Shown: one piece after another, positions 45,868 through 54,418 of the stretch
Layout of the letters: every line of letters begins with the position of its first letter
Position numbering within the stretch: the stretch's first letter is position 1
Origin: Lachnospiraceae bacterium XBB2008
GTDB taxonomy: Bacteria > Bacillota > Clostridia > Lachnospirales > Lachnospiraceae
Reading direction: 5' to 3'
Assembly: GCA_900102235.1 (NCBI GenBank)
Contig: FMVL01000007.1
Location: forward strand, 186,001-250,000
Length of the DNA: 64,000 nt
The notes under the pieces: model-generated
What the model saw: the letters and a program-made list of their open reading frames with translations, nothing else
The model's database searches: none
What the model was told of the DNA's origin: nothing
Made by a program: the position numbers and the translations under genes

Positions 45868-45919
45868 GAACATTTGTTCCGAAAATATGTTTGCTTTCCT
45901 GTTCGTCCTATGATAAAAT
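45868..45919 (+). promoter_or_regulatory. lexA promoter with LexA boxes
   Basis: GAACATTTGTTC (45868-45879) is a perfect GAAC-N4-GTTC core. CGAAAATATGTTTG (45880-45893) directly follows and keeps dyad symmetry with paired changes from the consensus. It overlaps the -35 TTGCTT (45891-45896), which is 17 bases from TAAAAT (45914-45919). Autoregulation by LexA is expected. Confidence 0.82.
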
Positions 45920-46007
45920 ACTTATATCGAATGGGATTGCCTGTTCATGTTTATATGATACGAAGTTATCTGTACAATAAAACGGACTTATATTTAGGAG
46001 GTGGATG

Positions 46008-46634
46008 ATGTCCAACGGTAAGATATCCGCAAAGCAGCAACAGATACTGGATTATATCAAGGAAGAGATCCTCAAGAGAGGATATCCTCCGGCAGTTCGC
46101 GAGATCTGTGAAGCAGTAGATCTGAAGAGTACTTCTACCGTACATGCTCACCTGGAAAGACTTGAGAAGAACGGTTATATCAAGAGAGACCCCACCAAAC
46201 CGAGAGCCATCGAGATCGTGGATGACTCGTTCCAGCAGGTCAGAACAGAGATGATCTCCATCCCCGTCGTAGGTCGTGTAGCCGCAGGTGAACCCATCCT
46301 CGCCGAGCAGAACATAGACAGCTACTTCCCCGTTCCGGCAGCAATGGTTCCCGCCGGTGACAGTTTTGTTCTTAATGTAAAGGGAGATTCGATGATCAAT
46401 GCCGGTATCTTCTCCGGCGATCAGATATTTGTACACGCATGTGATACGGCCAAGAACGGTGACATGGTCGTAGCGCTTGTAGATGATTCCGCAACGGTCA
46501 AGACTTTCTATAAGGAATCCGATCACATCAGGCTTCAGCCCGAGAATGACGACATGGATCCCATTATAGTCAACGATTGCCAGATACTCGGTCGTGTGTT
46601 CGGAGTATTCCGTATGGTCAAGTCAGGTTTCTGA
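46008..46634 (+). CDS. lexA: SOS repressor LexA
   Basis: LexA represses DNA-damage genes and cuts itself when RecA is activated. Residues 1-65 are the winged helix ([24 protein letters not shown]). The cleavage site is Ala93-Gly94 in VAAGEP, and the serine protease dyad is Ser128 (KGDSMI) and Lys165 (SATVKTFYK). Two ATGs are adjacent; the second, 46008, is six bases from AGGAGG and is preferred. Confidence 0.97.
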   Translation: MSNGKISAKQQQILDYIKEEILKRGYPPAVREICEAVDLKSTSTVHAHLERLEKNGYIKRDPTKPRAIEIVDDSFQQVRTEMISIPVVGRVAAGEPILAEQNIDSYFPVPAAMVPAGDSFVLNVKGDSMINAGIFSGDQIFVHACDTAKNGDMVVALVDDSATVKTFYKESDHIRLQPENDDMDPIIVNDCQILGRVFGVFRMVKSGF

Positions 46635-46669
46635 CGTATCTGAACACCGAGTTCCTTTCATAAACGTAA

Positions 46670-46697
46670 AACAGCCGGGAAAAATCCCGGCTGTTTG
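46670..46697. terminator. Shared terminator between lexA and the SIMPL gene
   Basis: AAACAGCCGGGA (46670-46681) pairs with TCCCGGCTGTTT (46686-46697). The A and T tracts of the stem allow it to stop transcripts from both sides, which converge here. Confidence 0.88.
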
Positions 46698-46720
46698 CAT
46701 TCATATCCGCTGTCAGCAGA

Positions 46721-47482
46721 TCACTTTATATCATATTCAAGTTTCACAGTGATCGTAGCGGTCTTCTGTCTTGAAGTAGTATCCAGATATCCGTCATATG
46801 AGTAATATGATGTTCCCGAGTTACGGGCCGTGATCTGGAATACGCCCAGATTGGAACCGCGGAGATTGCCGACTTTTGCTCCGGACTGTTCGGCTATGAT
46901 CTCCACACGATTTCTGGCATTATCAGTAGCCTTCTGGATCAGGTCGAGCTTGATCTCATCAAGTCCGGTACAGTAATACTCGGGAGTACCCGATGTAAGT
47001 TCAACACCTTTATCAAGCAGTTTGGATATATCCCTCGATATGAGCTCAACCAGATCTATGTTGGATGTAGAGATCGTCACGCTCTGTGACAGGTTGTATC
47101 CTTCCACTCTTGAATTCAGATAATTACCGTATTCATCATAGTTATTGACGGTACTCTCGGATATATCCACCGATGAGAACACATATTCATCTTCGGTAAG
47201 TCCCATATCCTGCAGATAATCTTCCACCAGGGAAGCCTGCTTCTTGATCTCGTCGTAAGCGCGCGCCGATGAGTTGGAGTATGAAGAGAAATAACCTCTC
47301 CATACGATCAGATCAGCCTCAAAATCCATGCTCGCGGAACCTGTCGCGCTGATAGTCCTGGTCGCATCGGTCTTATATTTTAAGAATGCGCCTCCCAGAA
47401 CACAGCAACTGATGATTATCGACAGACCTATGATGAGCGGTCCGAAAAATCCGCCTTTGCTCTTCACATTATTTCCGTCCAT
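46721..47482 (-). CDS. SIMPL-domain (DUF541) protein, membrane-anchored
   Basis: One membrane helix (about 14-33) is followed by the SIMPL domain: ISATGSASMDFEADLIVWRG, SQSVTISTSNIDLVELISRDI and ATDNARNRVEIIAEQSGAKVG. 253 residues, within the family range. SIMPL proteins are periplasmic or surface proteins of uncertain role; BP26 and other members form oligomeric channels. The start has GGAGG upstream. It lies at the end of the obg-yhbY-yqeK-rsfS group, 16 bases after rsfS. Confidence 0.88.
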   Translation of the reverse strand: MDGNNVKSKGGFFGPLIIGLSIIISCCVLGGAFLKYKTDATRTISATGSASMDFEADLIVWRGYFSSYSNSSARAYDEIKKQASLVEDYLQDMGLTEDEYVFSSVDISESTVNNYDEYGNYLNSRVEGYNLSQSVTISTSNIDLVELISRDISKLLDKGVELTSGTPEYYCTGLDEIKLDLIQKATDNARNRVEIIAEQSGAKVGNLRGSNLGVFQITARNSGTSYYSYDGYLDTTSRQKTATITVKLEYDIK

Positions 47483-47498
47483 CTTCCTTAACCTCCCT

Positions 47499-47861
47499 TC
47501 AGTCTTGATCCAATTCAGTCTTTTCGATCAGCCGGCCGTCTCTCCAGATCCTCTCAAGATCATAATACGATCTGCTGTCGGGATCAAAAATATGGATTAT
47601 CACATCACGATAGTCAAGAAGCACCCAGTTGGCTGTATTATATCCTTCTATCTGTTTGGGGTTATACCCCGCTCTTCCGAGTGTTTCCTCAACATTATCC
47701 GAAAGTGCCTGTATCTGATTACGATTGGTTCCGTTCGCTATGATGAAATAATCCCCAAGGACTGATACCGAACTGATATCTATCACCTGAATGTTCTCTG
47801 CCTTCTTGTCTTCGAGGGCATCGACTGCCAACTTTGCCATTTCCTTTGATTGTTCGTTCAT
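47499..47861 (-). CDS. rsfS: Ribosomal silencing factor RsfS
   Basis: RsfS binds L14 and keeps subunits apart when nutrients are short. The 120-residue protein shows DISSVSVLGDYFIIANGTNRNQIQAL near residue 25 and YDVV-like NTANWVLLDYRDVIIHIFDP further on, both family-specific. AAGGAA stands five bases before the ATG. It lies 15 bases after yqeK, the usual order. Confidence 0.95.
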   Translation of the reverse strand: MNEQSKEMAKLAVDALEDKKAENIQVIDISSVSVLGDYFIIANGTNRNQIQALSDNVEETLGRAGYNPKQIEGYNTANWVLLDYRDVIIHIFDPDSRSYYDLERIWRDGRLIEKTELDQD

Positions 47862-47876
47862 TGATCTTCCTTTCGG

Positions 47877-48467
47877 TCAACCTTTATCCGCACGGGATTT
47901 ATAATAATCATATGTTTCTTTGGTCATAGGGTCAATAGCTTTAGCCGTATCCCCAAGATACTTAAGAGTCCTGTCCAGTATGTCCAGAACACTTCTGTCA
48001 AGATCCATGAAAGCTTCCTCCCTGATCTCGTTCAGGTCCGGTCTGAAATCCCTGCCGGGCTCGATGTAATCGGCCACAAATACGATCTTCTCAAGCATTG
48101 ACATCCCCGGTCTCCCGGTAGTATGCGAGCTTATGGCATTAAGTATATCCTTATCCTTTACACCGTATTCTTTGGCGGCAAGTATGGAACCAGCTTTGGC
48201 ATGCAGCAGACCGGGATTTGCTTTTTCCACGTCAGTTACTTCAAGCCCCGCTTTTTCACACATATGGATCTTATCCTTGTGTGAAACATTCTTCGCACAA
48301 TCATGTAATAGACCTGCGATATATGCAGCTTCAGCATCCGCTCCGTGGATCCGGGCCATCATCCTTGCGGTCACGGCCACCCCGAGAGTGTGCTCATACC
48401 GCTCTTCGTCAAGTGCGCTCTCTAATTTCTTTCTTATGTCGGCGTGCTCGTACTTGCTGTATTCCAT
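47877..48467 (-). CDS. yqeK: YqeK-type HD diadenosine tetraphosphatase
   Basis: A 196-residue HD protein that in other Firmicutes splits Ap4A symmetrically. The metal residues are seen in RYEHTLGVAVTARMMA, AGLLHDCAKNVSH and the later Asp in FVADYIEPGRDF. The ribosome site is weak. It starts six bases after the yhbY stop; nadD, which usually stands in this gap, is missing. Confidence 0.93.
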   Translation of the reverse strand: MEYSKYEHADIRKKLESALDEERYEHTLGVAVTARMMARIHGADAEAAYIAGLLHDCAKNVSHKDKIHMCEKAGLEVTDVEKANPGLLHAKAGSILAAKEYGVKDKDILNAISSHTTGRPGMSMLEKIVFVADYIEPGRDFRPDLNEIREEAFMDLDRSVLDILDRTLKYLGDTAKAIDPMTKETYDYYKSRADKG

Positions 48468-48473
48468 AATGTT

Positions 48474-48770
48474 TTATAACTCAATCTTCGGATTCTTGAT
48501 GTCTCTCTTGTAGAGCACGATCTTCTTCCCTATGGTCTGTACTAGTTCGGATCCGGTCCTCTCCGCGATGATCTCACCGAGCTCTCTCGGATCGTCCATG
48601 CAGTTTTTGAGGACACCGATCTTGATCAGTTCTCTCGTATTGAAAGCTTCTCTTATAGCCTCGGTCACTTCGGGCGTGAGCGATGCCTTGCCGACCTGAA
48701 AGATCGGATCCAGGCCCATAGCCAGGCTCTTTAAATGTGCTCTTTGTTTACTGGTCTTGATATATCCCAT
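48474..48770 (-). CDS. yhbY: CRM-domain RNA-binding protein YhbY
   Basis: This 98-residue protein has the whole family signature, from LKSLAMGLDPIFQVGKASLT to HELIKIGV-like RELIKIGVLKNC and GKKIVLYKR. YhbY binds pre-50S particles and helps ribosome assembly. GAGG stands six bases before the ATG. It follows obg by eight bases. Confidence 0.95.
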   Translation of the reverse strand: MGYIKTSKQRAHLKSLAMGLDPIFQVGKASLTPEVTEAIREAFNTRELIKIGVLKNCMDDPRELGEIIAERTGSELVQTIGKKIVLYKRDIKNPKIEL

Positions 48771-48778
48771 ATCTTACC

Positions 48779-50068
48779 TCATTTGTAATAATCAAAAGAC
48801 AATCCGTACATGCGAACGGTGTCACCTTCGTTTATGCCAAGTTCCTCGAGCTGATCGAGAATACCGTTATCCTTAAGGAATTTCTGGAAAAAGACAAAAC
48901 CTTTCTCCGATTCAAGGTTGGTATATCCGAGCATTTTCTCGATCCTCGGGCCTTCAACCACATACTCCTGTGCTTCGGGATCGTATTCAACCGTAAACGG
49001 CTCATCGGAGAAGCTCATCTCCGTCTCGGGATCATATTCCTTTTCAAATATTATACGCTCCTTAGGCAGTTCGTCCAGCATGGCCGAAACCTTGTAAAGC
49101 AGAGTCTGAACACCGTCACCGGTAGCGGCGCTGATCGGAACGACTTCTATTCCCTGAGGCTCGAACTCGGCTTTTAACCGTTCGATGACATCCGATCCCT
49201 CCGGAGGGATTATGTCGGTCTTATTGGCCGCTATTATCTGCGGGCGCGAAGCGATCTCTTCGTTATACTCTTTCAGTTCCCTATTGATCGCATAGACATC
49301 CTGTACCGGATCACGTCCTTCACTTGAGGACGCATCCACTATATGGATAATGGCTCTGGTACGTTCTATATGACGCAGAAATTCATGCCCGAGTCCCGCT
49401 CCTTCGGAAGCGCCTTCGATCAGTCCCGGAATATCGGCGATCACAAATCCGCTCGTTCCGTCCACATCTACTACACCGAGATTGGGTGAAAGGGTCGTGA
49501 AGTGGTAGTTTGCGATCTTCGGCTTCGCATTCGTAACTCTTGATAGAAAAGTCGATTTACCGACATTGGGAAATCCTACAAGTCCCACATCGGCGATCAT
49601 CTTAAGCTCGAGTATGAGTTCAAGCGTTCTGGCCGGCTGTCCGGGCTGTGCATACTTCGGAGCCTGCATTGAGCTTGTCGCATAATGCTGGTTACCGTTT
49701 CCGCCTCTTCCACCTTTAAGTATGACGTAACGCCTGGTCTCGCCGGACATGTCGACTATGACTCTGCCTGATACGGCATCCCTGACCACGGTACCTTCCG
49801 GAACTTTTAGTATTACATCGGCGCCGTTCTTACCGTGACAGTTTTTCTTTTTGCCTTCTTCTCCGGGCTCGGCAGCATATTTATGTACATGTCGGTAATC
49901 CGTGAGCGTATTTAATCCTTCGTCGACAACGAAGATGACACTGCCTCCGTTTCCGCCGTCACCGCCGTCCGGCCCACCGTCCGGTACATACTTCTCTCTT
50001 CTGAAAGAAACATGTCCGTCACCGCCCTTACCACTTATTACAGTTATTTTCGCTCTGTCCGCAAACAT
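48779..50068 (-). CDS. obg: GTPase Obg (CgtA)
   Basis: Obg is a GTPase in 50S assembly and growth control. ATG 50068 (MFADRAKITVISG) gives 429 residues, the usual size; an upstream TTG frame is rejected. The Gly-rich Obg fold (about 1-158) contains GGDGGNGGSVIF, followed by the G domain with GFPNVGKST (G1), DIPGLIEGA (G3) and ANKTD (G4), and the OCT domain (about 345-429). Confidence 0.97.
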   Translation of the reverse strand: MFADRAKITVISGKGGDGHVSFRREKYVPDGGPDGGDGGNGGSVIFVVDEGLNTLTDYRHVHKYAAEPGEEGKKKNCHGKNGADVILKVPEGTVVRDAVSGRVIVDMSGETRRYVILKGGRGGNGNQHYATSSMQAPKYAQPGQPARTLELILELKMIADVGLVGFPNVGKSTFLSRVTNAKPKIANYHFTTLSPNLGVVDVDGTSGFVIADIPGLIEGASEGAGLGHEFLRHIERTRAIIHIVDASSSEGRDPVQDVYAINRELKEYNEEIASRPQIIAANKTDIIPPEGSDVIERLKAEFEPQGIEVVPISAATGDGVQTLLYKVSAMLDELPKERIIFEKEYDPETEMSFSDEPFTVEYDPEAQEYVVEGPRIEKMLGYTNLESEKGFVFFQKFLKDNGILDQLEELGINEGDTVRMYGLSFDYYK

Positions 50069-50102
50069 GGAAAAATCTCCGATCGCATCTTGAAATCCCA
50101 AG

Positions 50103-50171
50103 TGCAGTGATATATGTTCTCCGAAGCGAGTACTGTCGGGTCGCAGCGAGGAGAATCATATATCACTGCAC
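50103..50171. repeat. Long imperfect inverted repeat between rpmA and obg
   Basis: The left arm 50103-50122 (starting GTGCAGTGATATATG) pairs with 50150-50171 over its whole length except for one bulged base. The 27-base interior carries AGCGAG twice. There is no T tract on either side and a separate rpmA terminator lies next to it, so it is more like a mobile palindromic repeat than a terminator. Confidence 0.75.
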
Positions 50172-50180
50172 GAGTAAATT

Positions 50181-50210
50181 AAAAGGGCTCTGGACATTCA
50201 TCCAAAGCCC
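50181..50210 (-). terminator. Terminator of rplU-prp-rpmA
   Basis: On the minus strand GGGCTTTGGA (50210-50201) pairs with TCCAGAGCCC (50194-50185, one mismatch), followed by TTTTAATTT. Confidence 0.82.
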
Positions 50211-50216
50211 TAACGA

Positions 50217-50501
50217 TTACTTCTCTACAGGATAAACAGAAGCCTGTTTCTTGAACTTGCCCTTACGCTCGAATCTTAAAACCCCGTCCTTAAGAGCAAA
50301 TAATGTATCGTCGCCACCTATCCCAACATTTACACCGGGATGAATATGTGTTCCGCGCTGTCTGTAAAGAATGTTACCGGCTTTAACAACCTGTCCGTCC
50401 GCACGCTTTGCACCAAGTCTCTTGGACTCTGAATCTCTACCGTTCTTGGTAGAGCCCACGCCCTTCTTGTGTGCAAAGAACTGAAGGTTCATCCTTAACA
50501 T
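50217..50501 (-). CDS. rpmA: Ribosomal protein L27 with cleavable N-terminus
   Basis: The 94-residue protein begins [20 protein letters not shown]. In Firmicutes the part up to LQFFA is removed by Prp so that the mature tail HKKG can reach the peptidyl transferase centre. GGAGG stands seven bases before ATG 50501. It overlaps the prp stop by seven bases, linking substrate and protease. Confidence 0.97.
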   Translation of the reverse strand: MLRMNLQFFAHKKGVGSTKNGRDSESKRLGAKRADGQVVKAGNILYRQRGTHIHPGVNVGIGGDDTLFALKDGVLRFERKGKFKKQASVYPVEK

Positions 50502-50833
50502 TGTAATTCCTCCTTAACTGTCACTTTGCAATGCTTACCGCCATATTCCGCTTCAATACCTTTAAGTCCCAGTAAAAGGCTCCTCAGTATCGTTTCGGTT
50601 TTCTCCGTAGGTTCGGAATTTAAATGAAGAGAGATCCTGCCGGTCCTGACATCCTGTTTCACTTCCGCATCGGCCGCTGCGATCTGTTCGATCGAGTTGA
50701 CAGCCGTGATAGTAAGTGCTGATATCGCCGCGCAAACTATGTCGCGCCCTCTTCTTGCGAACCCCGAGTGACCCGAGCATATAAAGCCCGTGATCTTATG
50801 GTCGGCATTCTGTGTGAAATAGATATCGGTCAT
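50495..50833 (-). CDS. prp: Cysteine protease Prp, processing L27
   Basis: Prp removes the N-terminal extension of L27. The 112-residue protein has the catalytic His in CSGHSGFA and Cys in [10 protein letters not shown], as in Staphylococcus Prp. It stands between rplU (five bases upstream) and rpmA, the fixed order in bacteria whose L27 needs cleavage. Confidence 0.95.
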   Translation of the reverse strand: MTDIYFTQNADHKITGFICSGHSGFARRGRDIVCAAISALTITAVNSIEQIAAADAEVKQDVRTGRISLHLNSEPTEKTETILRSLLLGLKGIEAEYGGKHCKVTVKEELQC

Positions 50834-50838
50834 ATCTC

Positions 50839-51144
50839 TTATGCTTTGATAGAATCAATGCGAACCTTTGTGAAAGGTTGTCTATGACCATTCTTTTTGT
50901 GATATCCGGATTTTGCTTTGTACTTGTACACGATGATCTTACGACCACGACCCTGATCAAGTACTGTAGCACTTACGCTTGATCCTGCTACATCGCCTGC
51001 AACCTTTAAGCTGCCGTCGGAAATAGCTACGACCTTGTCAAATGTTACTGAATCGCCAACATTTGCTTCAAGCTTCTCGACTTTGATCTCGTCACCTTCA
51101 GACACCTTGTACTGCTTACCACCGGTTTCAATGATTGCGTACAT
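50839..51144 (-). CDS. rplU: Ribosomal protein L21
   Basis: A 101-residue large-subunit protein opening with [18 protein letters not shown] and ending in the basic [18 protein letters not shown], both hallmarks of L21. AGGAGG stands before the ATG. First gene of the rplU-prp-rpmA unit. Confidence 0.98.
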   Translation of the reverse strand: MYAIIETGGKQYKVSEGDEIKVEKLEANVGDSVTFDKVVAISDGSLKVAGDVAGSSVSATVLDQGRGRKIIVYKYKAKSGYHKKNGHRQPFTKVRIDSIKA

Positions 51145-51232
51145 TTCTTTTTCCTCCTGTCCTACTATTCTCGCCGGTTTCGGTGGTGTATCTATCTACA
51201 CTCTTATACCTCGCCAAGCGGCATACCGTAAT

Positions 51233-51261
51233 ATAATATACAATAAGACGTCACATGTCAA
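51233..51261 (-). promoter_or_regulatory. Promoter of rplU-prp-rpmA inside the kinase gene end
   Basis: TTGACA (51261-51256) and TATTAT (51238-51233) are exactly 17 bases apart. The -35 is formed by the last codons of the histidine kinase gene. About 80 bases of leader follow (51226-51145) with a small hairpin TGTAGATAGATACA and GC-rich stretches; an L21-leader type element is possible but I cannot confirm it. Confidence 0.85.
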
Positions 51262-54200
51262 GCAGCTTTTCGGCTATTTCCTTGCATGTGAAGACATCCA
51301 TCAGCTCAGCCGACTCTATCATGGAATCTATATCTGCCTGTATCTCATCGCTGTATGAATACCGTCTCAGTTCTTCAACGATGCTCTCCATTGCATCCAT
51401 ATCAAGTTCATCACAGGCAGCGATCGTCTTATCCAGTATGGTTTTCAACGTATCCGCTTCTATCTGCGGTTTCGCACCCGCATCATCTTCATCGGCACAA
51501 TGATCGTGAAGCAATGCTTCCAGAGCTATATATTCATCCAGCGCTTCCTGACTGTTATTGCGGATATAATCGATATCTCCGGCTTTACCTGCGTTCTCGA
51601 GAGCCTCAGCCTTGCCTGCCAGATCTTTTGCGCCTATCTGTCTCGACGAACTCTTAAGCGCATGAACCTTGATCGTATAGTCTTCCCAGTTCTGGGATTC
51701 ATATGCCTCTTCGAGCTGCTTATGGTTGGTTTCGATATTCCGGTAATACTCCTTTAAGATCTTTATATACAGTTTGGGTGAGCCTATCATGGCCATCGCA
51801 CTGTGTACATCCAGTCCGGGGATATCGATCTCATCGTCTTCGTCCGAATCCACATCGACGATCTTGTACCCCTTCTTTATCTTATCCTCAGGCAGCCACT
51901 GTCGTACCTTGGTCATGATATCCCTGATCTCTATGGGCTTGGGAACAAAATCATTCATGCCTTCTTTCAGGAAGAATTCCTTCACGCCGCTGACGGCATT
52001 TGCGGTAAGGGCGATGATCGGCATCTCTGCAAGTTCCGGATACATGCGTCTGATCACATGAGTGGTTTCCACTCCATCCATCTCCGGCATCATGTGATCC
52101 ATGAACACGATATCGAATCTCTCGATATTGATCTTCTCTATGGCCTCTTTGCCGGAAGTTGCACATACGACCTTCATCTTAAGGGGTTCCAGCAGACCTT
52201 CCGCAACGGTCAGGTTGACCATATTGTCATCAACTATCAGGATCTTGGCATCGGGAGCGGTAAAGTCGGATACGTATGCCTTACCGTCTTCATTATTGAG
52301 ATGAAGTTCCATGTTGTTGAGCGCCATCGCAATAGCAGCCGTCGAGAAAGGCTTCTTGATGATACGTACATTCTTAAGATCGGGTTTTACGGCCGATCCG
52401 AATTCCGCAAGCATTACACCTATCAGTTCGGGATCATTGATCAGAAGATCTCTTACACCGTCTCTGTAATCACACTCCTCAAAGAAGATATACTTGCGTT
52501 TTCCTTCTATTGTATCTGCATAGAGGTCACATGTGGATTCATAATCCTCACAATATCTGAGGACCACATTGAATACTCCCATCTTCGAGCAGTCTATGAA
52601 AAAGCGTCTGGCCAGATACTTCTTGTTCAGTCTGCCCAGAGCAAAGATGTTCTCCGGCTGATTGACCGATATCGAAGGGGTCGCATCAACGATCTTTTGC
52701 GGTATCTCAAAGAAGAAATCGGAGCCCTTTCCGTATTCACTCTCAACACCGATGGATCCGCCCATGGTCTCAACAAGCGACTTGGATATGGCAAGCCCCA
52801 GTCCGGTTCCCTCGATCGAACGGTTTCTCTTGGAATCAACCTGCTGGAATGAATTGAACAGTTTCTTCAGATCCTCTTTCTTGATTCCCTGTCCGGTATC
52901 CACCACATGGAATCTGAGCATGATATTCTCATTATCTATCGGAGTAAAATCACTGATGATCTGAACTCGTCCGCGATGCGTGAATTTGATGGCGTTGTTC
53001 GCCAGATTGATAAGGATCTGTCTGATACGCAGCACATCTCCTTCGAGCTTGCAGGGAATGCCGGGATTTTCTTCCATCGTAAGCTCGATATCCTTATCTC
53101 CGATCCTCGTGATCAGAGTATTGGCAACATCATTAAACTCGCTCAAAGGTTCATACGGTTCGGGAATGATATCCATTTTGCCGGATTCGATCTTGGAGAA
53201 ATCGAGGATATCATTGATGATATTGAGCAGATTTCGTCCCGAAGATTTGATCTGTCCCAGGTAATCTCTGGCCTGATCGGTCATATCCTCCCTGAGTGCC
53301 ATCTCAGCCAGTCCGATGACCGCGTTCATGGGGGTACGGATCTCATGACTCATATTGGCAAGGAAATCGGACTTCATATGGGCAGCACGCTTGAGCTCCT
53401 CGTTGGCCTCTTCAACCATCGCAAATCTTTCAAGAGCCTCGGTCGTGTCATGGAACGAAAAACTGGTACCGATATACGAATCGCCTTCGGTAAATTCACG
53501 TTTGAAAATATTATAATATTTGGTCTCCCCGTCGATCTCCACTCTCTTGATGTAGATCTCATTGATCTCCTCAAGATCGGAGCTCCACCGGTTCATGTTT
53601 TCGATCTCATAGAATTCCCTGATCTGTTCGCCTGTAAGGATCTCATCGATCTTCTTGTTGTGATATATCAGATAGTCATCCTCGTCATATATCATCAGAC
53701 CGGTAGTACTGTTATCGGTAACAAAATTAAGAACGGCCATCGTGAGACGTCTTGTAGAATAATAGCTGCACAGATATGCCAGAAGAAGCCCCTCGGGCAG
53801 AAGAAAACAGGTCTTGATGGCAGTGGGAAGATCAAGGTATGAGCTTAAATACTCCAATCCCAAATGGAAGATTATCACCATCAGGATCATGATGTATCTG
53901 GGCCTGTAAGTGTGAGCACTTCTGATATAGGCTGATATCAGATACAGCGCCGCGATCAGCGATTCCATGACCATGAATGATGCGTACAGGAAGAATATCC
54001 CCTGATGAACGGTCTTGGGAAACACATAACCGTTGAAATCATAAACCGTTACGGTAAAACAGTCATGTGTGAACAGGTTGTTCAACATCATGAGGACTAC
54101 CATCACAGTTCCGTAGAACAGAGGCGACCGGAAAAGATCCCTGTCAGAGCCCGTACAGAACACATAGGCAAAACGGGCAAAAGCAAAGAGAGTCATCGCA

Positions 54201-54415
54201 TAGAAAATGTAATAAAACGTATACATTCCCATGACCATGTTCTTATTCGCAGATACGGTAAGAACGGCGCAGCAAACCATAGTGGCCACACCTACGCCGC
54301 AAACGAATGAGAGCGCGTCGTTTACCGCTTTAACTCTGCCCTTATAGGCAAGCTTGTAAAACAGCACGCCTATCATGGCCAGTAATATGAGAATTCCGGC
54401 AAGTACTATGTTCAT
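51251..54415 (-). CDS. Membrane hybrid histidine kinase with receiver and Hpt domains
   Basis: The 1,054 residues comprise about seven membrane helices (1-220), a PAS-like domain (about 230-330), the dimerisation domain with His357 (FLANMSHEIRTPMN), the ATPase domain (NLANNAIKF, DTGQGIKKEDL, GTGLGLAI), a degenerate receiver (about 590-700) without a clear phosphate-accepting Asp, a true receiver with Asp773 (VFMDHMMPEMDG), and an Hpt domain with His918 (VHALKSSSRQIGA). Phosphate can thus pass His-Asp-His inside one protein. No output regulator lies beside it. Its gene starts three bases after the LacI-type sensor gene. Confidence 0.92.
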   Translation of the reverse strand: MNIVLAGILILLAMIGVLFYKLAYKGRVKAVNDALSFVCGVGVATMVCCAVLTVSANKNMVMGMYTFYYIFYAMTLFAFARFAYVFCTGSDRDLFRSPLFYGTVMVVLMMLNNLFTHDCFTVTVYDFNGYVFPKTVHQGIFFLYASFMVMESLIAALYLISAYIRSAHTYRPRYIMILMVIIFHLGLEYLSSYLDLPTAIKTCFLLPEGLLLAYLCSYYSTRRLTMAVLNFVTDNSTTGLMIYDEDDYLIYHNKKIDEILTGEQIREFYEIENMNRWSSDLEEINEIYIKRVEIDGETKYYNIFKREFTEGDSYIGTSFSFHDTTEALERFAMVEEANEELKRAAHMKSDFLANMSHEIRTPMNAVIGLAEMALREDMTDQARDYLGQIKSSGRNLLNIINDILDFSKIESGKMDIIPEPYEPLSEFNDVANTLITRIGDKDIELTMEENPGIPCKLEGDVLRIRQILINLANNAIKFTHRGRVQIISDFTPIDNENIMLRFHVVDTGQGIKKEDLKKLFNSFQQVDSKRNRSIEGTGLGLAISKSLVETMGGSIGVESEYGKGSDFFFEIPQKIVDATPSISVNQPENIFALGRLNKKYLARRFFIDCSKMGVFNVVLRYCEDYESTCDLYADTIEGKRKYIFFEECDYRDGVRDLLINDPELIGVMLAEFGSAVKPDLKNVRIIKKPFSTAAIAMALNNMELHLNNEDGKAYVSDFTAPDAKILIVDDNMVNLTVAEGLLEPLKMKVVCATSGKEAIEKINIERFDIVFMDHMMPEMDGVETTHVIRRMYPELAEMPIIALTANAVSGVKEFFLKEGMNDFVPKPIEIRDIMTKVRQWLPEDKIKKGYKIVDVDSDEDDEIDIPGLDVHSAMAMIGSPKLYIKILKEYYRNIETNHKQLEEAYESQNWEDYTIKVHALKSSSRQIGAKDLAGKAEALENAGKAGDIDYIRNNSQEALDEYIALEALLHDHCADEDDAGAKPQIEADTLKTILDKTIAACDELDMDAMESIVEELRRYSYSDEIQADIDSMIESAELMDVFTCKEIAEKLLDM

Positions 54416-54418
54416 CCC

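Noticed and set aside
52907-53842. Open frame of 311 codons on the plus strand
   Set aside because: It is antisense to the histidine kinase, which has clear conserved motifs throughout.
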